Assembly (NCBI GenBank): GCA_011009095.1
Contig: VTPC01000939.1
Span: 11,271 to 75,270 of the forward strand
Length of the DNA stretch: 64,000 nt
From: Ignelater luminosus
Taxonomy: Eukaryota; Arthropoda; Insecta; Coleoptera; Elateridae
Direction of reading: 5' to 3'
Shown: positions 11,925 to 23,469 of the stretch, in pieces
How the letters are laid out: each line of letters starts with the position of its first letter
Numbering within the stretch: the first letter of the stretch is position 1
Position numbers and translations under genes: made by a program
Notes under the pieces: model-generated
What the model was told of the DNA's origin: nothing
What the model saw: only the letters and a program-made list of their open reading frames with translations
Database searches by the model: none

Positions 11925-12165
11925 GACACTAAATAAGCAACAGATTATTAGTTTAGAATTTACAAATCTGCCAAGTTGCAAATAATGTAATAGAATGCAT
12001 GACTATTTCCGAAATAATGCTGAAAATTTTGAGAAAAACGCTGGAAATTCACTCTGAACACTAAATGACCAACAAATTATTATTAATTCGAAAGTACGAA
12101 TTACGTAATCATGCTATTCGACACATACAAGAATATTTAAGTGTGGGCCTGAACTCGAAAGTCGA
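11925..12165. repeat. Dispersed repeat alpha, copy 3
   Basis: Two head-to-tail pieces of the alpha words: CACTAAATAAGCAACAGATT at about 11928, then GAAAAACGCTGGAAATTCAC and CACTAAATGACCAAC from 12033, ending near GTCGAATTTAGG. Confidence 0.6.
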
Positions 12166-14940
12166 ATTTAGGAAAGAAATAGAGGTTTTGTTTTTTCTGC
12201 TTTAAGATTGATTCTGGGTTGCCATTGATGATTTTTGATTCGCAGGATGTTGGATTGAACTTTGGTCAAGAGGAGCTGTTTAATATTCATTACTGGTTGA
12301 ACTTCCGACGTGCTACTAACAATGTAGGCAGGCAGATCTGATTAAGAAACTATTTCAAAGTCTTGAAATCAGCAATTGTCATTAGTTAACTAGCAGACTA
12401 TGATCGTGAATACTCTCAGGATAGTGAATGTTACTGCATCTCAATAATACCACAGAGGAAATCCTAATGGACGTCATACTATCGTTTGCTTGCTGAATGA
12501 ACAGTCCTCGAAACTTAGAATCTCAGTTTCAAGTTGAGTCTTTCAATATTGAATTACTCTAATGTAGAATCCAACATGAGTTAAACCTTCTTGATTGATT
12601 TTTTACGTGTATAACGTGCTCTCTTTTTTGTATATCTTTTATAATTAAAACTCTGAAAAAACCTTGATTTCACACAGAAAACTGTATCTGTGGTTTTTAT
12701 CAGTATTTGCTTCTGAAGGAACTCACTTCTTGGAATAGTAACATTTTTCATTAAGGAGTTTGGTGGGTACAAATTAATTGATTTAAATTAAGGTTTCATT
12801 TTCTTCGAATTACAAAGATCTGTTTTCCACATTACTGGAAAATTAGAATGAGAAAGTATTAAGTGACAAAATAATTCCAACTTTTCCATTATTTATTTAT
12901 TCGCTTATTGAAGTCTTTCCGGTGTAAGGGAGTAAGAGTTGAATTAATTTTAAGTTTTCCTCTTTTCTTTTCAAAAAAAGAAAAAAAACCCCATTTTAAA
13001 TTTAATATTGTTGTTTTGCATTTTACGCAAGTGCGGAGGGTGCGAGAACAGAAAAACAGTTAAACAGCGACACTTTTGTAAGGATACGGAAAGATGTTGA
13101 ATATTTAAACGCGAAAATCGATAAAAAGCAATTGAATATTCTGAGTAACAAACTGCAAAGTGAAAAGCAACAAGGTTATTGAAATATAAATGCTACCGGC
13201 GGCGGTGCTTCGCATATACATAATTAAACTAGACGTTTAAACAGAACTTCTAAAACTTGAGTTAAATTCTTTATATAACACCATTAAACCTGAATAGATG
13301 GCGTCACGTCATATTTATTTGCAATTTTTCCACCATTTTACGGGCAATAAAAACTGAAAGCGTATAATATTCCGAAATGCAGGTTTATTGTTTTTCAATA
13401 AATAAGTTAACAAGCAAGCGATTTCTGATTTATCTCTTTTTATATACACGTTCGACTTTGTAACTTTAACTTGCTTAGGTATTCATAAAAATACAATCAG
13501 CAGCTGACTAGAAATCCGAACTACCGCTTATTCATGTTTAATATTATCCCGTTTCGAGAGGCTGCGATTCTCGATGGTACATTTGCTTTAATATTTATTA
13601 AAGGCTCGGTTTATATTTCCAAGCGGTAGAATAATTAAATCGTTTTTTTCTTCACTGGAATAAAATGCATCCGCTCGTAGGAGGCGTCGAGCGCTCAAAA
13701 AAAGAACTGAAGGAAAATCTCTTTTGAAGTGCCTTTGCATTTGCGTTAGTTCCCGTACAAATTTTCCAGGACGCTTTTGTTATAATCAGTGCCACTTTCG
13801 TAATGCTTGAAACTATTATCTTTCCTAATTCTACAATGCAAATGCCTTTGAAAGCAGCAAGTTTAATCAAATTGCTGTAATTGCAAAACTGAAATTTCTC
13901 GGAAAATTAATTCTCAAAATATTCAGCAACCCAGTAGAGAGAGTATTCTTTTGTCATTGAAGATAAAACCAAGTAAATGTAAATCAGGTCTGTGCATGAT
14001 AGCAAGCATTAACGACTGTGACAGGCTGCTTCCTTGCTACAAAGGCATTATATAAAGTTTTGCAACCTCCAAACTTTCAAACTCCGCTACGTTAAATTCT
14101 ACTTTAAGAGGCAATCGCCCGACTCCGATCTCTATGAGCCTAAAAGCGACTTTATACTCTTTTTCTTCTTGTTCGTTCTAACCAAAAGCCATAATTTTTA
14201 ATTCGAAATCCTGAACATAACCACAAATAGAAGCACACACATTTTATTACCTACTTTCCTAACATTACAACCGTCCAAATACACACATAAAATTTAACCT
14301 ATGCATACGTATTATAAGGGGGGAAAATTTAAAATCCCCTTTTATATCACGTTTGCATGACGGTAATGAGATTACTTTCCTAGTTGTTGGAATATAATCT
14401 TCCTGCTTACCGATTTCTTAGGTATAGATCGCTCTTGTTTGCTAATTGTTTTAGTGTCATGGCGTGAAACTCATAATAGTAATTAAAAGTTTTCTTTTCT
14501 ACATTATCAATATAATAGCGGTACTGTTAAATACATCAATGGAGATGATAACAATAAAAAAACCATTTAATATAAATTTAAATGTTAAAATATCAAAATC
14601 AAACAAGAACTCTAAATAAATAATTCTTAGCAAATTCTTAAACCAACAAGACGATTTTTAATCAAAGATCTCGTTAATCTTAAAAATCGCACACACAAAC
14701 TAGCTGCATGCAGTAGTTCTTCACTTGCAAAATCAAACTTCAATTTCTTTCATATTACAGAAATTAGGTACGATGTGTAACCCTAACCGGGGTAAACTAG
14801 TTGGTTGGCAAGTTAAACTTGAATATTGTGAGTCGAAAACCACAAATATAGATGTTCTTTGGCTAGTGTATCAGCTCAAATATGAGCCCAGAATTGAGCT
14901 ACCTTTCTTACAACATACTTATATTGGCCTTCATCTAATA
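12166..14940. other. No supported gene
   Basis: AT-rich, single-copy looking within the window. Small frames (63 aa at 12581-12772 minus, 72 aa at 13652-13870 minus, 83 aa at 14725-14976 plus) match no family I know and lack supporting context. A short GC-richer patch lies near 13030-13060. Confidence 0.4.
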
Positions 14941-15114
14941 AAAATATGCAACCAATTCATCCTATTTACAATTTAAACAAAACTGGCGGACAAAAATTTT
15001 TAGTCGTCGTCTTTCGATGCACTTTTCTACTTCCAGAGGCAGTACAAAATAAAGAAACGGCCCTCAGTCCCCGGCAGGTCTTCAGTGACCAGTGGGTGCT
15101 AAGAATCCCCGAGC

Positions 15115-15662
15115 GGAAAATAAAAATAGTGACTCGGAATGTCCAAAGCCTGTATCAGGCAGGAAACATTGACGATGTGATCTTAGAAATGGAAAGATTG
15201 TAGACGCACATCTTAGGGATGAGTGAGGTTAGATAACCAAATAATGGCGCACGCTTAACAAAGAATGGAAGAATGTACTGCTCAGGATCAGATGACCCAC
15301 AATTATTGTGGACTTGGAAGTTCAGAAATCAGTTATAAACTTTGTACCATTACAACTAAAAATCAGTCTTGGGAAAATGAATGTTATACAAGTGTATGCC
15401 CCAACTGCTGAAAAAGATGACAACGAGATCGAAGAATTTTGCCATCAAGTGGATACAGTACTAAAATCTATATAAAAAAATGCAAGTCACGATCATTATG
15501 GAAGACTTGAACGCGAAGATTGGACAGAGAAGATCTGGAGATGTGATGGGAGATTATGAACTGGAAGATTGAAATGAGAGAGGTGACAGACTGGTGCAAT
15601 CCGCAGAAGAAAACGAATATGTTGTTACCAACACACTTTTTAAACTGCCAAATAGACGACTC
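15115..15662 (+). pseudogene. LINE endonuclease, first part
   Basis: TRNVQSLYQAGNIDDVILEM (15139 on; usual WNVRSLYQAGK) leads to HILGMSEVR. VIQVYAPTAEKDDNEIEEF (15380-15436) is the VYAPT segment. Then come MEDLNAKIGQ (usual GDLNAKIG) and ENEYVVTNTLFKLPNRR up to the insertion. Catalytic-domain order is normal, with frame changes between the pieces. The reading continues after the inserted retroposon with RLYTW. Confidence 0.82.
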
Positions 15663-16527
15663 GAGTCGAGTCAAACCTGATTTCCCGCTGGAGGCGGGAG
15701 ACCCTTATAAGGTCTTTTGGGGACTTCTTCAGCCAAGGTGGTATGACATTGGAGTGACGTAAAATGTTGTTCTTCGTTTGCGTTCATCTGCACTCGACCA
15801 ACCGTTGGAAGTCAGAATGGAGTATACTCGATGTAGGTTCAACTGTAGCGACGCGAGGAGGGCCGGTGGCAGCATGGAGTTGGCGGCGTCCAGTACTGGA
15901 GCTGATGTTGATGCTGAGGACGGAGTAGAGCTAGGCGGCGTTTGGCGGTTAGCGGCTCGGAGGCGTGGCTTGTTGTCTTAAAGTTGCATTTGTTGTTTAA
16001 GGGCTTTTGAGGGCGTCGGTTTTTGCTGGAGGCTTCTGATGAATATGATACCTCGGCGGATGATGTTATTGAGCTGCTTCGTGATGGTGATAAGGCCCTG
16101 GTAGCGTAGAAACGTGTATGTTGTTATAGGGGTCAATGTAGGGGGTGAGACAGTGGTAATGGGGACATCGGGACCGTGAAACCCACTTGCTCCGCGGCCC
16201 GGGACGCGTTCGGAGTACGGACACCCAGGAGAGCACGGGAAATCAAACACCAGCGCCAATAGTCGCGCCTCTCCTCCTAGGCAACGACGTACGCAGGCGG
16301 AAAAGGGACACCGGCTCCGGGGATCTGCGTCCACCCACAAACGCAGAGACCGCTGCTACTGGGCCTTCGCCTCTCAGAACGAAGGTTGCCAGTAGCAGCT
16401 GCAACAGGTCGCACCACCCGGGGTGAATTGCCGGGGGTGCGCCTGACGCAGGCCCGTGCATACACTGGTTGGAGACCGGGAGGGACCACTGCCGACGTCT
16501 GCACCGAACGGACACTACACGGAACTG
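15663..16527 (-). mobile_element. Hairpin-tailed non-autonomous retroposon, longest copy
   Basis: Inserted in the LINE endonuclease: host LINE sequence reads AATAGACGACTC on the left and TAGACTCTACACATGG on the right, an imperfect target duplication of about 8-10 bp. On the minus strand it starts with a CpG-rich head (about 16527-16180), passes a frame ending FIRSLQQKPTPSKALKQQ, and ends with a hairpin (TCCCGC/GCGGGA, 15683-15699) and a GACTC-repeat tail (15661-15676). The FIRSL segment resembles IIRSLRQRADAIIKS in the copy at 57568-58204, and the nucleotide string CATCAGAAGCCTCC is shared. There is no RT, so it depends on another element. High GC contrasts with the surrounding LINE. Confidence 0.78.
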
Positions 16528-17215
16528 TAGACTCTACACATGGAGGTCTCTAAGGGATTGCGAACATCGAATTGTCAGAAATCAAATAGATTTCATCATG
16601 ATTAAAAAGAGATATAGAAATAGTATACTGTCTGCAAAGACATATCCGGGAGCTGACATACACTCTGACCATAATCCTGTTGTCGCCACGCTTAGACTAA
16701 AACTGAAGAAGCGAAAAACGATAAAAAGGAGCCTAGATATAAATAGGTTGAAGGATCCTATAAAAAGAGAAGAAGCAGTAACAAAATCAAACAACAAACT
16801 ATATACAGCAAAAGAGAAGATGCGGGAAACGGAGCATGTCGAAGAAAAATGGTCAGAACTCCTGAATGTAGTGAAAAAACATCTAAAACCGGATAAACTG
16901 CAGAGGGAAAAAAATGGATGACGGACAACATATTGGAATTAATGGAGGAGAGAAGAAAATATAAAGCTAAGGAGGGAAATAGATACAAACAAATACACAG
17001 CGAAGTCAGACGAAGAATACGAGATGCGAAGGAAGAATGTGAAGAAAGAAATAGAGAAACTTCAGAAACTCTACGACTCTTTCAATGTAAACAAGAAAAT
17101 TAAAGAAATGAATGGTCAATACAGAAGACCTCAACACGTCTGTATAATAAATGATTCTGGCACCCCTATAATGGACATCGAAGGAAAACTGAATATATGG
17201 AGAGAATATATTTGA
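16528..17215 (+). pseudogene. LINE endonuclease end and linker
   Basis: Resumes with RLYTWRSL, then NQIDFIMIKKRYRNSI and GADIHSDHNPVVATLRLKLK, the SDH-containing end of the endonuclease with its catalytic Asp-His. A Lys/Glu-rich linker follows (16720-17103 in two frames: REKMRETEHVEEKWSELL-like text, then ELMEERRKYKAKEGN and IHSEVRRRIRDAKEE). MNGQYRRPQHVCIINDSGTP (17108-17170) leads toward RT. The frame breaks near 16917 and 17030. Confidence 0.82.
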
Positions 17216-17498
17216 CAACTCTTTGAGGACGAACGACAGAGGGAGAATACACCAGTAAATCTTAACTGTGGACCAGAAATAACTAACGAAGAAATCAAAC
17301 ACACCTTGAAAAACACAAGAAACGGAAGAGCTATAGGACCAGACGAAATTCTAGCGAATTACTGAGATTAATTCAGGATAATAATGTTGAAGTACTTAAG
17401 GAACTATTCAACACCATTTACGCAACAGGACTTATGCCGGCCAGATTGGTTAACATCAACATTTATCAGGATACCCAAGAAACCAAACGCTAAAAAAT

Positions 17499-18047
17499 GT
17501 GCAGACCACTGAACTATTAGCATTATTCCTCAAGATAATTCATAGAAGAATATATGGTAACCTTGACGAGAATGTCGGTGAGCCACAGTTTGGGTTCAGG
17601 AAAGAAGCTGAGGCTCTGTTCGGTTTCACTGTTTTAATGCAGAGCTGCCCAGACATGAATAAAGAAGTGTATGCCTGCTTCGTGGACTACGAAAAAGTTT
17701 TTGATAAGGTACGCCATAACAAACTAATGAAACTGTTAAAAATCAAGGCAATTGACGTGAATTGTAGACAACTAATAGAAAATTTATGCTTTCATCAATT
17801 AGCCAATATAAAACTTGAAGGAAAAACCCCAGAAAATATAGATATAAAAAGAGGTGTACGGCAGGGATGCATATTGGCTCTGTTACTATTCAATGTCTAC
17901 TCGGACGCAATCATGACAGAAGCCCTGAACAATGAAGAGGCGGGAATAGTGATAAACGGAAATCCAATTAATAACATTAGATATGTGGACGACACTGTAT
18001 TATTGGCAGAAAACGGACCTTCAAAGGATAGTCGAAAAGGTAAATAA
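17499..18047 (+). pseudogene. LINE reverse transcriptase palm, longest intact frame (182 aa)
   Basis: Would copy the element RNA into DNA at the nicked target. Visible motifs in order: LKIIHRRIYGNL, PQFGFRKEAEALFGFTVLMQ (usual GFR-x-GxGTxEALF), CFVDYEKVFDKVRHNKLM (first catalytic Asp), RGVRQGCILALLLFNVYSDA (usual RQGCxLSPLLFN), and YVDDTVLLAE, the catalytic box, with V where most LINEs have A. Upstream, 17216-17498 holds FEDERQRENTPVNL, EEIKHTLKNTRNGRAIGPDE and LFNTIYATGLMPA in broken frames. After the frame ends, MNLNKTKTY and QNVIMKRVQKYKYL continue to 18187. The start Met at 17499 is not biological; the region is an internal slice of a larger polyprotein. Confidence 0.86.
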
Positions 18048-18187
18048 CATCAACCTGCTGCTATACGGATTGAAAATGAATCTAAACAAAACAAAAACGT
18101 ATGATAATAACAAAAAACACGGAGTAGTACCACAGTTCATAATACAAAATGTCATTATGAAGAGAGTGCAGAAATACAAGTACCTCT

Positions 18188-18590
18188 TTGTTTGTTGGCT
18201 GGAACTTTTTGCTTTCTTGAGTTTAGTAAAGATTTATTTGATACGTGACGTGTTTTAATAAATCGTTATCAAACAAACAAAAAAAAGGTCGATGGGATTT
18301 TCGAACTTATTGTTTATATTTTGTGGACCCACAGATTTACAAAACGGCTTTATTCTTCGCATATCCTGAGCAAGTACTGAAAGGGGTAGGTCATCTTCAC
18401 TTGTAAAACCATCGTCATTGACTGATTGACCTTCCTCAATATCGTTGGTGATGCACCTTGCAATTTCTTCTTCATACTCAGCTAAAATGTCGCCATTTAC
18501 ATCTGCTGTAAGTTCTGTTTCTTCAAGATCATATCCTAACCAACCATCTTCACATTCTGATCCACCATCAGAATAAATTTCTTAAATGAA
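18188..18590 (-). pseudogene. piggyBac transposase N-terminal fragment
   Basis: On the minus strand an acidic leader (SDGGSECEDGWLGYDLEETE, EEEIARCITNDIEEG, FTSEDDLPLS) runs into SVGPQNINNKFENPIDLF. After a frame change come FDNDLLKHVTYQINLY and KKFQPTNKE. This matches the piggyBac layout of acidic N-terminus, GP...SPxDFFxLFF and ExTNxYAxQ...PTxxE. Only the first part of the transposase is present; the DDD catalytic core is absent. It butts against the broken end of the plus-strand LINE. Confidence 0.72.
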
Positions 18591-18860
18591 GGCATATATT
18601 CGATTTGATGTTAGATAGCCGATATTATAGGTCGCCATCAAAAATTTCACCTGAAGTGAGTAAGCATACATCAGTTACAGTGGTAACACCACGAAACCAC
18701 ATGCTTATATCACATATACATCTGAATATGTAACTGTATACGTATCTACTCTGCAAGTGTCACGTCTATCGCTTAATAAATTGTTTGTTGGCTGGAAAAA
18801 GTTATTAATTTTAAGACTGACCTCTGCATTTTCTAGTGTTTTACATTGGGTTAAGCTGAA
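18591..18860. other. No recognised feature
   Basis: Short AT-rich stretch. GTTTGTTGGCTGGAA (18781) repeats a word from the LINE/piggyBac junction (18188-18204). Confidence 0.35.
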
Positions 18861-18889
18861 AGAATGCAGTGGGGGGCAGCTAGGCAAGA

Positions 18890-19030
18890 TATAAGTATTT
18901 TATTGAAAATTCGGCAGCCCGAAGGAGGGGGAATCCCGAAGCGGAGCCGCCGAAGGCGGCCCGAACAAATGCAAATCCCGATCCGGGGCCGCCAAAGGCG
19001 GCTGTCACAAAACACGAGCGTCTTACAACC
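18890..19030. repeat. GC-rich hairpin cluster
   Basis: Two perfect hairpins, GCCGCC-GAA-GGCGGC (about 18946-18960) and GCCGCC-AAA-GGCGGC (about 18988-19002), lie about 40 bp apart. Further imperfect inverted repeats such as CCCGAAG/CTTCGGG surround them. The flanks to 19320 are moderately GC-rich and hold frames on both strands that I do not recognise. It is probably part of an unidentified repeat. Confidence 0.55.
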
Positions 19031-20059
19031 ACCCAAGAGAGACGAAACACAACGCAACAGCATCACTAGGTCGTACCTCCCATACTTCATTCCAACCCTG
19101 CCACTTACTTCCCGCCTTTTTTTGTATATTTATTAAGTGTTCCCAATCGCAAAACCTCCCCATCACTTTTAAACCGCAAAAGTAATCGAGATGCGAGCAT
19201 ACCAAACACAAGCTACTCCAGACTTTCTTTCCGGCACCCAAACCCACAATTGGCTCGCGTCGCAAACACAAACTCGCATTCTCCCCTCTGCGTCACTCTT
19301 GCTAGCCACCCACTTTTTCTTAATATTTTGTACTTATGGTCTGCCGGCTAATCTGGTCTTTTAGCAAGGATTCGCACATGTCCGACCTGATTTTTAGAAA
19401 GATAATATTGTTATAATAATGGCGCATACCTTCTCAGAAATCAACATAAAATACTAAATTTGCTAAAAGGGCACTAAACATAACCACAACTCACAGAGCT
19501 GCATTTGAAATAAATTATTTTATACAAGACGAACTCCTTTTTCAACAAATGTTATTCAACAAATATATCTATCAGTAGATGGCAGCACTATATAGGTAGT
19601 CAAGCTGTGGTTTCATGCAAAAACCACTCTGATGGTTTAATAAAGAAATCATTAGAAGAGGTTTTACGGAGTAACTACATTGACTGAAAGCGGCGATAGA
19701 AAATTCTGATTTGAAGCGATTCGAGGGAGACAAATACCTTGGGGTGCAGGCCGATCGGCGTGGAGCTGGAAAAGGCTGCACTCCGGCGGGCTGGTAGAGT
19801 GGAATTGGAAACATGGCAACTGACCAACCTGTTGGTTGGGCTAGCTAGGGCACCCTATCACATGTCCTGGGTATTGTAGTTCTAAAAAAAGGCTAGATTG
19901 CTTAAGAAACTTTTTGTGATAACTGTTGTTCATTTTAAAGAAAAATCAAAACATGCACATTATGTTGTTGATGATGTCACAATTAGTTATAACTGTAATG
20001 TGTCTATCTCAAGCTGAACATATTTTCGGAAAAATCTTCGAGTGCTCTTTTAAACAATT
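19031..20059. other. No supported gene; GC-richer stretch at 19100-19320
   Basis: Frames of 79-90 aa on both strands at 18851-19271 and an 80-aa minus frame at 19572-19814 match nothing I know. The stretch from 19320 to 20059 is AT-rich and featureless to me. Confidence 0.35.
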
Positions 20060-20510
20060 TTGTCTTTTGACTTATAAAGAGTCACTAATGCCCTCTTTCT
20101 CCTAATTCGACTACAGAAGATTCTTGACTGCAAATGCTTTTTTTCACATAACTTCCTTGATTCTTCAAAGAGTTCAAGCCTGCTGACCGCGAAATAAAAC
20201 AATTATTGTATGATTGAGTAAGGAAATATTTTTGTTTCATTTTGCTGTGTGTGAAATTCTCGTGGATTTGAATTACTACTGCTCGTTTTGTTGCTTACTA
20301 GAATTTAAGCAAATAGTGCCGATAGGAATCTCCAATGTGCTACTCATCAAAATCATATGACACTCACTGCTTTACATTTTTCTTGAAAGAGAGCATCCAT
20401 TTTCAGATGTTTCTAAACCTTTTCGCATGAAAAACTTAGGATCGAACCCACAACTTTTGGATTGATTGTCGCATGCTTAACAGAGTCGCAGAGGCGCTCC
20501 AAAAAAGAAA
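20060..20510 (-). repeat. tRNA-derived SINE, copy B
   Basis: Same layout as copy A: B box GGTTCGATCC on the minus strand (20439-20448), and an A box-like stretch at 20481-20492, where plus CAGAGTCGCAGA is closer to the tRNA consensus than copy A. The shared body includes GGAATCTCCAATGTGCTACT and CAGATGTTTCTAAACC. It lies about 13 kb from copy A in the same orientation. Confidence 0.75.
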
Positions 20511-23469
20511 GAAATGTCCTCAATTCTTATTTAAAAAACTGACTTTCTGTCTTGCTAGTTAAAATTTCACAATTTCTATTTGTTTTGCATAATTTTTTCC
20601 TGCAAAGCCCTTCCCGATGTTTTAGGTTTTGCAGGATGCTTATGAATGTCAGATTATTTTATGTTTTGTCATGGTTCTAGATTTTTTAGACTTTCAATCT
20701 TTTTAATACCTTAATACCACTGTTTCTTAGAGATTCCTAGACCTTAGAGTGATTCTGATTCCCTTTGTGGTTATGTCACTGATAAGTCGGCAAGGAGACC
20801 TTCAGGCTTTATATGTAACTGAGATAATTTTTAAAATGCCATTTAGCTCCTGAAACACTCCGAATTTATAATTTCACAGACGGAATTTCTGTTATTAAAA
20901 ACTTTACTGGTTTATGTACTAATGAGGCTCCGCCATTGGTTTATTATTTTAATACATATGCTAACAGCTTTAACTCAAGAATCTTTCCAGGTATATATGA
21001 ATTATCAAAAATATGATAAGGATAAGAAAGTTTTAGAAATCTATTATCCGCGGAGCGCCAATGACCAAAACACCACTAACTTTGTTATTAAATTAGTTAG
21101 ACCGATCACAGCTTATTATTTCATATTCTTGTTATGGTTTGCTATGTCATGTTATTGTTTTGGCTTAGTGACTCGAAGTGGTTAATCACGATCTGACACT
21201 CTTGTACTCGAACTTTCACAAGGCCATCTAAAGCTGGAAAGAAGGCAAATACCGAAGACATTGGAAGTATATGTAAGTAATATAATGAGGAATAAAAATC
21301 AGCTTCGACTTCGAATTAATAGTTAATGTCATTAAGTTTTGTTCTGTACTGGTTATCGAAAATTCCATCTTTTGGTATAACATTGAATTAATTGATGTCT
21401 TTCTCGCATCCTCATGTGGTGATGTCTTTGACCTGTGACATTTGGACGTGTTTTAAACGTGAATGCGACGTAACTAATAACTAATAAATTACGTGAATTA
21501 GACGTCATTCTATTTGCTGAATGCGGTTATTCCTACAATTCTTCTGATTTATTTTAGGAATTGCATGGCAATTACGGAGTCAGGTCTTTCATTATAACTT
21601 TAGGCTTTTTAGATTGTTCGTATTTATTTATAAGAGTAAGCTATGGAAATATTGCCTTTTCAAGTTTTGTACCTATGTATTTCAAATCAATACGACAATA
21701 GATGAAGAAAATACACAGTAGAAGCGTGCAGATGGAAATTGGGACACACTTGTGACATATACTTCAAAGCAGTGTACTACACACAATTTCAGAAGACTCG
21801 AACACTGATAGACTTTCAGAAGTAAAAGTAATCAAGGAAGAATAGAGCCGGTGGGCCACAGGGAATTTTTCCAGACTGATTCTCAATGCCGTTTTTTCAG
21901 GAGAAACTGGAACAAAATTATTATCTGCTATGATTTAGCATTACCCCGAAACAACGTTCTGGACCTCTGATACTAATAAATCAGACTAGAGACAGAGAGG
22001 CAAAGATGTTGAAATCAAAAACTTAAAAAAAATGTAGCAACTACTAAAATTATGACAATTTTATACAGAAACGTTTTCAACCTTTTAACCAAAATTGTTA
22101 ATATTAGAAATAATAATACTATTCAACTCTCACATTTAACTGTTTCTCGCCAAAAGTCAAGAACATTTTCTGAAAGTTCACCGATCAGTTTTAAATTTCA
22201 CTTATTTTAAACTAACTGAATGAAATTCAATACGCAAAATTGGTATATTCGTTCTATACAGAAACTGAAAGTCAATTGCATTAGAGATCAAGAGAAAATA
22301 ATATAGAAAATCTAATGTCACCTAGTGTATCATATTTCATAAAACGTGAAAATAAAATTCAAAGATTGTATTATAGAAATACCAAGTCTTAAAAGAACGT
22401 AAAACTTATTTTGCTATAAATAAGTTCTGGAAATATAATAATCAATATTAAAACCAAATCGATCATGTAGTGCTACAAAGCACATCAAAACACCAACGGC
22501 AATGGAGTTAGTTGACCTAACTGTAAATTCTTAATAGACCAAGACTAACGTAATAAATCATTATAATACACAACAAGGCCATGACTTTCAATCATCAAAT
22601 TAATTTTAATATGACCCACTAATATTAGAAATAATAGAGTTATTAAGTGTTATTTAAACAATGAAGTAACTTTGAATAAAAAAGTCGGTTCTAAACATTG
22701 ACACATAAAAGGAACGGTATAAATGAAAGTGTAAAATAATGAACTAATAGATTACTGCCTGCCTGGTTTTTGTGACGCATAATCACTTTTAATTGTATCT
22801 AGAATTTCTTTTTTAATTTTACGACCAGAAAACACATTTTCATAAGTACAGCCTTCAAATCGAACACACAAGCAAGGTTGTCGTTATTTAGTTATACTGA
22901 AACTATTCTGTACCAAAATAAGTGGATTGTGATGCAGTAAAACAAAGTTTAATGAACTCTTATATCAAACTGTTAAATGCAATGTTCTCTTTATTTTCTA
23001 CTAAAAAAAAAGTCTTGATATACTGAGTAGTCTTCAGTCTTCTGGGTGCAATCTACCATTGCTAGCTCAGCTGAATAAAAAAATTTGATTCGTTTCTTTT
23101 AGAGAGGTAAGAATTCCACATACAACGCCTACAAGTTTCTTCTCTGTTCACAACTTCATCTAAAAGAGACAATTATCTTCACGAAAATTAAAAATTTCTT
23201 CAGTTTTAATACTGTTTTGGAATCTAGTAGTTTTAAAATGCAACCCAAGATTGGATTTCTTAGTTACCTATAGGGGAAACTCATCAACCAAAAGATGGCG
23301 CTAAATTTTGTCAAAATGTATCACAATGGCGAAAGAAAGAGTGATAATCAGCGTTGCCAGTGCTGGCTATAAATCTCCAGAACATTTATGATTGTTTCTG
23401 ACTCTCTGTGATCACCCTCAAACTAGTTTTTTAAATTTTCAGTAGAGATTGCAGCGATCGTGTTTTTCT
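20511..23469. other. No supported gene
   Basis: AT-rich. An 87-aa plus frame at 20922-21185 has hydrophobic ends (FIILIHMLTAL and AYYFIFLLWFAMSCYCFG), but it has no recognised family and no flanking exon signals. 21730-22900 is very AT-rich with no repeat partner seen. Weak similarity of 20570-20740 to 7450-7660 continues the SINE-containing duplication. Confidence 0.4.

Larger units (their letters stand above)
14990..18187 (+). mobile_element. EN-RT LINE, plus strand, split by a retroposon
   Basis: Endonuclease (15100-15660 and 16528-16720), linker (16720-17215) and reverse transcriptase (17216-18187) lie in order on the plus strand. The element stops at KYKYL, where family members continue into a GCW...DPD-type region, so the 3' end is missing; a piggyBac fragment begins at that point. 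A hairpin-tailed retroposon (15663-16527) splits the endonuclease. Frames are broken in several places, but long stretches stay readable, so it is younger than the 1-kb fragment. Confidence 0.87.

Noticed and set aside
20922-21185. 87-aa frame with two hydrophobic ends
   Set aside because: Could be chance in AT-rich DNA; no family, no repeat copy and no gene structure around it.
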